From positions 186,001 through 250,000 of the forward strand of contig DXKH01000015.1 in the NCBI GenBank assembly GCA_019415335.1: DNA of 64,000 nucleotides, given 5' to 3'. This stretch comes from Citrobacter sp. Its GTDB lineage: Bacteria; Pseudomonadota; Gammaproteobacteria; Enterobacterales; Enterobacteriaceae. Below, piece after piece: positions 57,451 to 64,000 of the stretch. Both the position numbers and the translations under genes were made by a program. The notes beneath the pieces are model-generated. The model was not told the origin of the DNA. It saw only the letters and a list, made by a program, of their open reading frames with translations, and searched no databases. Numbering within the stretch: the stretch's first letter is position 1; the number at the start of each line of letters is the position of its first letter.

Positions 57451-58707
57451 ATGACCCTTTTAGCGCTCGGCATTAACCATAAGACGGCACCTGTATCGCT
57501 GCGAGAACGCGTAACGTTTTCGCCGGATACGCTCGATCAGGCGCTGGAAAGCCTGCTTGCGCAGCCAATGGTGCAGGGCGGTGTGGTTTTGTCGACGTGT
57601 AACCGTACGGAGTTGTATCTCAGCGTGGAAGAGCAGGACAACCTGCAGGAAGCGCTGATTCGTTGGTTATGCGATTACCACAATCTCAACGAAGAGGAAC
57701 TGCGCAGCAGCCTCTACTGGCACCAGGATAACGACGCGGTCAGTCATCTGATGCGTGTCGCCAGCGGTCTGGATTCACTGGTACTCGGTGAGCCGCAAAT
57801 TCTCGGCCAGGTGAAAAAGGCCTTTGCGGATTCGCAAAAAGGCCATCTGAACGCCAGCGCGCTGGAACGTATGTTCCAGAAATCTTTCTCCGTTGCCAAA
57901 CGGGTCCGTACGGAAACCGATATCGGCGCCAGCGCCGTGTCCGTTGCGTTTGCCGCCTGTACGCTGGCGCGCCAAATCTTTGAATCACTTTCCACAGTCA
58001 CCGTGCTGTTGGTCGGCGCGGGTGAAACCATCGAACTGGTGGCTCGTCATCTGCGCGAACACAAAGTACAGAAGATGATTATCGCCAACCGCACCCGTGA
58101 GCGGGCGCAGGTGCTGGCCGATGAAGTGGGTGCTGAAGTCATCGCACTCAGCGACATCGACGAACGCCTGCGTGAAGCTGACATCATCATCAGTTCTACC
58201 GCCAGCCCACTGCCAATCATTGGCAAAGGGATGGTGGAGCGCGCGCTGAAAAGCCGCCGCAATCAGCCGATGCTGCTGGTGGATATCGCCGTTCCGCGCG
58301 ATGTCGAACCGGAAGTCGGCAAACTGGCTAACGCCTACCTCTATAGTGTTGACGATCTGCAAAGCATCATTTCGCACAACCTGGCGCAGCGCAAAGCCGC
58401 GGCAGTGGAAGCCGAAACGATTGTCGCGCAGGAAACCAGCGAGTTTATGGCCTGGCTGCGCGCTCAGGGTGCCAGTGAAACCATTCGTGAATACCGGAGT
58501 CAGTCTGAGCAGGTTCGTGATGAACTGACCGCAAAAGCGCTTGCTGCTCTGGAACAGGGCGGCGACGCGCAGGCCATTATGCAGGATCTGGCATGGAAAC
58601 TGACCAATCGCCTGATCCATGCACCAACCAAATCTCTTCAGCAGGCTGCCCGTGACGGGGATGACGAACGCCTGAATATCTTGCGCGACAGCCTCGGGCT
58701 GGAGTAG
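57451..58707 (+). CDS. hemA: Glutamyl-tRNA reductase
   Basis: First committed step of the C5 pathway to haem: reduces glutamyl-tRNA(Glu) with NADPH to glutamate-1-semialdehyde. 418 residues; the active Cys50 lies in [15 protein letters not shown] domain has [16 protein letters not shown], and the C-terminal part is the dimer helix. The N-terminus ([14 protein letters not shown]) carries the region used for regulated proteolysis. Operon hemA-prfA-prmC as in E. coli. Confidence 0.98.
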   Translation: MTLLALGINHKTAPVSLRERVTFSPDTLDQALESLLAQPMVQGGVVLSTCNRTELYLSVEEQDNLQEALIRWLCDYHNLNEEELRSSLYWHQDNDAVSHLMRVASGLDSLVLGEPQILGQVKKAFADSQKGHLNASALERMFQKSFSVAKRVRTETDIGASAVSVAFAACTLARQIFESLSTVTVLLVGAGETIELVARHLREHKVQKMIIANRTRERAQVLADEVGAEVIALSDIDERLREADIIISSTASPLPIIGKGMVERALKSRRNQPMLLVDIAVPRDVEPEVGKLANAYLYSVDDLQSIISHNLAQRKAAAVEAETIVAQETSEFMAWLRAQGASETIREYRSQSEQVRDELTAKALAALEQGGDAQAIMQDLAWKLTNRLIHAPTKSLQQAARDGDDERLNILRDSLGLE

Positions 58708-58744
58708 CTACACACCCTTCTTTTTACAAGGTGCATTTACGCCT

Positions 58745-59827
58745 ATGAAGCCTTCTATCGTTGCCAAACTGGAAGCCCTGCATGAACGCCATGAAGAAGT
58801 TCAGGCGCTGCTGGGTGATGCGGGAACCATCGCAGACCAGGAACGTTTTCGCGCACTGTCGCGCGAGTATGCACAGCTAAGCGATGTTTCTCGCTGTTTT
58901 ACGGACTGGCAACAGATTCAGGACGATATCGAAACGGCACAAATGATGCTCGACGATCCTGAAATGCGTGAAATGGCGCAGGAAGAACTGCGCGAAGCAA
59001 AAGACAAAAGTGAACAACTGGAACAGCAGCTACAGGTGCTGCTGCTACCGAAAGATCCGGATGATGAGCGCAATGCATTTCTGGAAGTTCGCGCCGGGAC
59101 CGGCGGTGACGAAGCCGCCTTGTTTGCCGGCGATCTGTTCCGCATGTACAGCCGCTATGCCGAAACACGTCGCTGGCGCGTGGAGATCATGAGCGCCAGC
59201 GAAGGCGAGCACGGCGGCTATAAAGAGATTATCGCCAAGATCAGCGGTGACGGCGTCTATGGCCGACTGAAGTTTGAGTCCGGCGGACATCGTGTGCAGC
59301 GCGTACCGGCAACCGAATCGCAGGGGCGTATCCATACCTCTGCCTGCACCGTGGCAGTGATGCCGGAGCTGCCGGAAGCCGAACTGCCGGATATCAACCC
59401 GGCCGATCTGCGTATTGATACCTTCCGCTCCTCTGGGGCGGGGGGTCAGCACGTGAACACCACCGACTCCGCCATCCGTATTACCCACCTGCCGACCGGC
59501 ATTGTGGTGGAGTGCCAGGATGAACGTTCGCAGCACAAGAACAAAGCCAAAGCGCTTTCGGTGCTCGGTGCCCGTATTCGCGCGGCAGAAGTGGCAAAAC
59601 GTCAACAGGCTGAAGCCTCAACGCGTCGTAACCTGCTGGGTAGCGGCGATCGCAGCGACCGTAACCGGACTTACAACTTCCCGCAGGGGCGTGTAACCGA
59701 TCACCGCATCAACCTGACGCTCTACCGTCTGGATGAAGCAATGGAAGGCAAACTGGATATGCTGATTGAGCCGATCGTGCAGGAATACCAGGCCGATCAA
59801 CTGGCGGCGCTGTCCGAGCAGGAATAA
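58745..59827 (+). CDS. prfA: Peptide chain release factor 1
   Basis: Recognises UAG and UAA stop codons and triggers peptide release. 360 residues with codon-reading motif PAT (RVPATES) and the catalytic GGQ in [10 protein letters not shown]. The next gene methylates that glutamine. Its stop overlaps the prmC start. Confidence 0.99.
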   Translation: MKPSIVAKLEALHERHEEVQALLGDAGTIADQERFRALSREYAQLSDVSRCFTDWQQIQDDIETAQMMLDDPEMREMAQEELREAKDKSEQLEQQLQVLLLPKDPDDERNAFLEVRAGTGGDEAALFAGDLFRMYSRYAETRRWRVEIMSASEGEHGGYKEIIAKISGDGVYGRLKFESGGHRVQRVPATESQGRIHTSACTVAVMPELPEAELPDINPADLRIDTFRSSGAGGQHVNTTDSAIRITHLPTGIVVECQDERSQHKNKAKALSVLGARIRAAEVAKRQQAEASTRRNLLGSGDRSDRNRTYNFPQGRVTDHRINLTLYRLDEAMEGKLDMLIEPIVQEYQADQLAALSEQE

Positions 59828-60660
59828 TGGATTTTCAGCACTGGTTACGTGAGGCGATAAGCCTGCTACAGGAAAGTGAAAGCCCGCGTCGCGATGCCGA
59901 GATCTTACTCGAGTTCGTGACCGGAAAAGGGCGCACGTATCTGCTGGCGTTTGGCGAAACGCCGTTGACCGACGCCCAGCAGGCACAGCTGGCGACGCTG
60001 CTGGCTCGCCGTCAACGGGGTGAACCGATCGCGCACTTAACCGGCGTGCGGGAATTCTGGTCGCTGCCGCTGTTTGTCTCACCGGCCACGTTGATCCCGC
60101 GTCCGGATACCGAATGTCTGGTGGAGCAGGCTCTGGCGCGACTGCCATCAAACCCGTGCCGCATTCTCGATCTCGGTACTGGCACCGGCGCGATTGCGCT
60201 GGCGCTGGCATCTGAGCGCCCTGACTGTGAAGTCACGGCCGTTGACAGAATGCCGGATGCCGTTGCGCTGGCGCAGTGTAATGCGGCACATCTGGCTATC
60301 AGCAACGTTCACATCCTACAAAGCGACTGGTTTAGCGCCTTGCCGGGGCAGCAGTTTGCGATGATTGTCAGCAATCCGCCTTACATTGACGAACAGGATC
60401 CGCATCTGGCGCAGGGCGATGTCCGCTTCGAACCGCTGAGCGCCCTGGTCGCAGGCGACTGCGGAATGGCCGACATTGTGCACATCATCGAACAATCTCG
60501 CACGCGGCTGGAAGCGGGCGGTTTTCTGCTGATCGAGCATGGCTGGCAGCAGGGCACCGCGGTGCGAGACGCTTTCATTCGCGCGGGCTATCAGGCGGTA
60601 GAAACCTGTCGCGATTACAGCGACAACGAGCGCATTACGCTCGGACGTAAGCCAGTATGA
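59827..60660 (+). CDS. prmC: Release factor glutamine methyltransferase
   Basis: SAM-dependent methyltransferase that N5-methylates the glutamine of the GGQ motif in release factors. 277 residues; SAM motif ILDLGTGTGAIALALA and the catalytic NPPY (VSNPPYIDE). The start overlaps the prfA stop by one base (TAATGG). Confidence 0.98.
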   Translation: MDFQHWLREAISLLQESESPRRDAEILLEFVTGKGRTYLLAFGETPLTDAQQAQLATLLARRQRGEPIAHLTGVREFWSLPLFVSPATLIPRPDTECLVEQALARLPSNPCRILDLGTGTGAIALALASERPDCEVTAVDRMPDAVALAQCNAAHLAISNVHILQSDWFSALPGQQFAMIVSNPPYIDEQDPHLAQGDVRFEPLSALVAGDCGMADIVHIIEQSRTRLEAGGFLLIEHGWQQGTAVRDAFIRAGYQAVETCRDYSDNERITLGRKPV

Positions 60661-61049
60661 ACAGTATGACGCTCTTGCTCGGCGTTCACCTCATCAGCAT
60701 TGCGCTTTCCGTTAGTCTCTTTGTGTTGCGTTATGGGTGGCGTGAATGTCACCCTGCGCGGGCTCACGCGCGCTGGACGTGTGTTGTTCCGCCGGTTGTT
60801 GACACCGTTTTGTTGCTCAGTGGTGTGGGGTTGATCGCTAAAACGCACATCCTGCCATTCACGGAACAGGGGACATGGCTGACTGAGAAGCTGTTTGGAG
60901 TTATCATTTACATCGTTTTGGGTTTTATTGCGCTCGATTACCGTCGAGCGCGCAGTCGGCAGGCGCGATTAATCGCGTTCCCGCTGGCGCTGGTGGTGCT
61001 GTACATCATCATTAAACTCGCCACCACAAAAATACCGTTACTGGGGTAA
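60657..61049 (+). CDS. sirB2: SirB2-family inner-membrane protein
   Basis: A 130-residue, four-helix membrane protein of the SirB family (YchQ); function unknown. It overlaps prmC by 4 bases (ATGA). Confidence 0.95.
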   Translation: MNSMTLLLGVHLISIALSVSLFVLRYGWRECHPARAHARWTCVVPPVVDTVLLLSGVGLIAKTHILPFTEQGTWLTEKLFGVIIYIVLGFIALDYRRARSRQARLIAFPLALVVLYIIIKLATTKIPLLG

Positions 61050-61052
61050 GTC

Positions 61053-61862
61053 ATGAGGTCGTTAGCTGATTTCGAATTTAATAAAGCGCCATTGTGCGAC
61101 GGGATGATCCTGGCATCGGAATCGATCCGCCTGGATTTCCCTTCGCAAACTGTCTATGACGAGCTGGAACGTCTGGTCAGCCAGGCGCAAGAAGAAATTA
61201 GCCAGCTTTTGTCTCAGGATGAGCAACTGGAAAAATTGCTGGCACTTTTCTACGGCGAGTGGGGCTTTACTGACACCCGCGGCGTTTACCGTTTGTCCGA
61301 CGCATTATGGCTTGACCAGGTATTGAAGAACCGCCAGGGCAGTGCGGTGTCACTGGGGGCGATTTTATTGTGGATTGCCAACCGGTTGTCATTGCCGCTG
61401 GTGCCGGTGATTTTCCCGACGCAGCTTATTTTGCGTATTGAGTCGCTGGAAGGTGAAATGTGGCTCATCAACCCGTTTAACGGTGAAACGTTGAATGAGC
61501 ATACGCTGGAAGTGTGGCTGAAGGGGAATATCAGTCCGGTCGCTGAGTTATTTAACGAGGACCTGGATGAAGCGGATAACGCGGAAGTCATTCGTAAGCT
61601 GCTGGACACGCTGAAGTCTTCCTTAATGGAAGAACAGCAGATGGAGCTGGCGCTGCGGGCGAGTGAAGCGTTACTGCAATTTAACCCGGAAGATCCGTAC
61701 GAAATACGTGACCGGGGCTTAATTTACGCGCAACTGGAATGTGAACATGTCGCGCTGACCGATTTAAGCTATTTCGTTGAGCAGTGTCCGGAAGACCCGA
61801 TCAGCGAAATGATTCGTGCGCAGATTAATAACATCTCGCATAAGCAAATTGTCCTGCATTAA
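61053..61862 (+). CDS. sirB1: SirB1 family protein (transglutaminase-like/TPR)
   Basis: A 269-residue cytoplasmic protein with an N-terminal transglutaminase-like domain (GVYRLSDALWLDQVLKNRQGSAVSLGAILLWIANR) and C-terminal helical repeats (ALRASEALLQFNPEDPYEIRDRGLIYAQLE). Known as YchA in E. coli; biochemical role unknown. 3 bases after sirB2, 36 before kdsA. Confidence 0.95.
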   Translation: MRSLADFEFNKAPLCDGMILASESIRLDFPSQTVYDELERLVSQAQEEISQLLSQDEQLEKLLALFYGEWGFTDTRGVYRLSDALWLDQVLKNRQGSAVSLGAILLWIANRLSLPLVPVIFPTQLILRIESLEGEMWLINPFNGETLNEHTLEVWLKGNISPVAELFNEDLDEADNAEVIRKLLDTLKSSLMEEQQMELALRASEALLQFNPEDPYEIRDRGLIYAQLECEHVALTDLSYFVEQCPEDPISEMIRAQINNISHKQIVLH

Positions 61863-61889
61863 TTTATCGACATTCTTACTCATCATTAA

Positions 61890-62753
<864 letters not shown>

Positions 62754-62767
62754 TTGAAAGATTGTGT

Positions 62768-62830
62768 GCCCGATATTGCATCGGGCAAGATGTAGGCCCG
62801 ATAAGCGTGTGAGCGCTATCGGGCTTTTTT
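62768..62830 (+). terminator. REP-like double hairpin and terminator after kdsA
   Basis: GCCCGAT-ATTGC-ATCGGGC (62768-62786) is followed by GCCCGATAAGCG...TATCGGGC and six T (62796-62830). The second stem begins in TGTAGGCCCGATAAGCG, which is REP-like. It separates kdsA from the convergent chaA. Confidence 0.8.
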
Positions 62831-62833
62831 ATA

Positions 62834-63934
62834 TCAGGCAAAGATGGTCATCAGATAAGCGGCAAACAGTGCCAGATGCGCCGCACCGTTCAGTACGTTA
62901 GTGCGCCCCGTTGAGAACGAGATATGGCACAGCACCAGTGACGCCACCATCACCACCATTTCTGGTGCGCCTAAGCCGAACACCAGATCATTCCCCGTAG
63001 CCCACGCTATCAGCGTTACCACCGGTACCGTCAGGGAGATAGTGGCCAGCACTGAACCAAAGAACAGATTCATTGCGCGCTGTACCTGGTTATTCAGCAC
63101 CGCCTTCAGCGCCCCAAGCCCTTCCGGGGAGAGGATCAGCAGCGCAACCAGGAAGCCGGTAAAGGCGACCGGGGCGTTCAGTTCGGTCAGCAGTGTCTCC
63201 AGCGGGTTTGCGTTCATCTTGGTGACGGCAATGACCGCAATCAGATGAATCACCAGCCAGACGGCATGCCACAGATTGCTGTGCGCAGAGGGCTTACCGT
63301 GGTGCGGATCGTCGTCGTCGCTGTCATCTTCGTGCTCATAGACAAACAGGCTCTGGTGCGTCTTGGTCTGAATGAGCAGGAATACGCCGTACATCGCGGC
63401 AGAAATTAAGGCGACCAACAGCGCCTGGCCGGTGGTGAAATTCGCGCCGGGCAGTGCCATTGGAAACACCAGCACGATAATCGCCAGCGGGAACAGGGCA
63501 ATCAGATACTGTTTAATACCGAACAAATTCATATACTGGGTGGCGAATTTACGCCCACCCAGTAACAACGAAAAGCCCACCAGACCACCCGTGACAATCA
63601 TGATGATGGAATAGAGCGTGTCACGCATCAGCGTTGGCGCCGCATCGCCGGTCGCCATCAGGGCTGAGATCAGGCTGACTTCAAGAATGACCACGGACAA
63701 ACTCAGAATGAGTGAGCCGTAGGGTTCGCCGAGGCGATGAGCCAGTACGTCGGCGTGGCGAACAACGCTAAAGGCGCTGCTTAAAATACCAATCAGGGCA
63801 AGAAGGTTAATGCCGATTACCGCTGGTAGTGAATGGCTGTTTCCCCAAAGGAACAGCACTACCAGCGCCACAACCGGGAAAATAAGCGATGTCTCCTTAT
63901 GGCGGGTTTTCACCGCCTCATGTGCATGTGTCAT
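62834..63934 (-). CDS. chaA: Na+(K+,Ca2+)/H+ antiporter ChaA
   Basis: CaCA-family antiporter of the inner membrane that exports Na+, K+ or Ca2+ at high pH. 366 residues in two repeats; conserved GEPYGSLILSLSVVILEVSLI and ILSPEGLGALKAV motifs, and an acidic His/Asp-rich cytosolic loop between the halves (HEDDSDDDDPHHG). Same length and place as in E. coli. Confidence 0.98.
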   Translation of the reverse strand: MTHAHEAVKTRHKETSLIFPVVALVVLFLWGNSHSLPAVIGINLLALIGILSSAFSVVRHADVLAHRLGEPYGSLILSLSVVILEVSLISALMATGDAAPTLMRDTLYSIIMIVTGGLVGFSLLLGGRKFATQYMNLFGIKQYLIALFPLAIIVLVFPMALPGANFTTGQALLVALISAAMYGVFLLIQTKTHQSLFVYEHEDDSDDDDPHHGKPSAHSNLWHAVWLVIHLIAVIAVTKMNANPLETLLTELNAPVAFTGFLVALLILSPEGLGALKAVLNNQVQRAMNLFFGSVLATISLTVPVVTLIAWATGNDLVFGLGAPEMVVMVASLVLCHISFSTGRTNVLNGAAHLALFAAYLMTIFA

Positions 63935-64000
63935 GAATGCTCTCCAACTCTGCAGGTCGATTTTAGTTATAAATGTAATAAAGAGTGCAAAAAATAACAG

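Overview
The window is chromosomal DNA of a member of the Enterobacteriaceae, most likely Citrobacter or a close relative. Its two ends are collinear with Escherichia coli: nhaP2-ldcA-emtA-ycgR-ymgE-treA-dhaKLM-dhaR on the left, and ychF-pth-ychH then dauA-prs-ispE-lolB-hemA-prfA-prmC-sirB2-sirB1-kdsA-chaA on the right. Proteins there are near-identical in length and motifs to the E. coli ones. The genus is an inference from gene content (intact gapC, intact dhaKLM/dhaR, chromosomal rarA-oqxAB-oqxR) and is not proven by the sequence.

Left core (1-13143): cell-wall enzymes (ldcA, emtA), the c-di-GMP flagellar brake ycgR behind a clear sigma-28 promoter, ymgE, a FhuA/FoxA-type ferric-siderophore receptor behind two overlapping Fur-box-like sites, periplasmic trehalase, and the PTS-dependent dihydroxyacetone kinase operon with its activator dhaR.

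Middle accessory region (13193-43040): a mosaic of genes not found together in E. coli K-12. It holds an unrecognised 489-residue protein with a small divergent gene; an AT-rich yeeN; LysR/azlCD/hydrolase; a cluster of stress-type genes (ydeI-like, yetF-like, ydeJ-like, yciGFE, two short-chain dehydrogenases, a WYL regulator); AraC remnant and intact gapC; a GlxA-type regulator; a methyltransferase; an APH(6)-like kinase; a DeoC-like aldolase with a GntR regulator that share an operator motif; the complete rarA-oqxA-oqxB-oqxR efflux locus; a diguanylate cyclase; and a chemoreceptor with a sigma-28 promoter and a NWETF tail.

Right core (43099-63934) is interrupted once, between ychH and dauA, by a seven-gene minus-strand operon (51482-45517) preceded by a cobalamin riboswitch. 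In order of transcription it encodes a corrinoid/siderophore-type ABC transporter (binding protein, permease, ATPase), a pseudoazurin-like blue copper protein, and a complete cytochrome bc1 complex (Rieske protein, cytochrome b, cytochrome c1). E. coli and Salmonella have no bc1 complex. A B12-riboswitch-controlled operon joining corrinoid-type uptake to a bc1/cupredoxin electron-transfer chain is the most unusual thing here and the best candidate for an undescribed system.

All start sites were chosen from Shine-Dalgarno spacing and family length. Names are from recognition of the translated proteins, without database searches.
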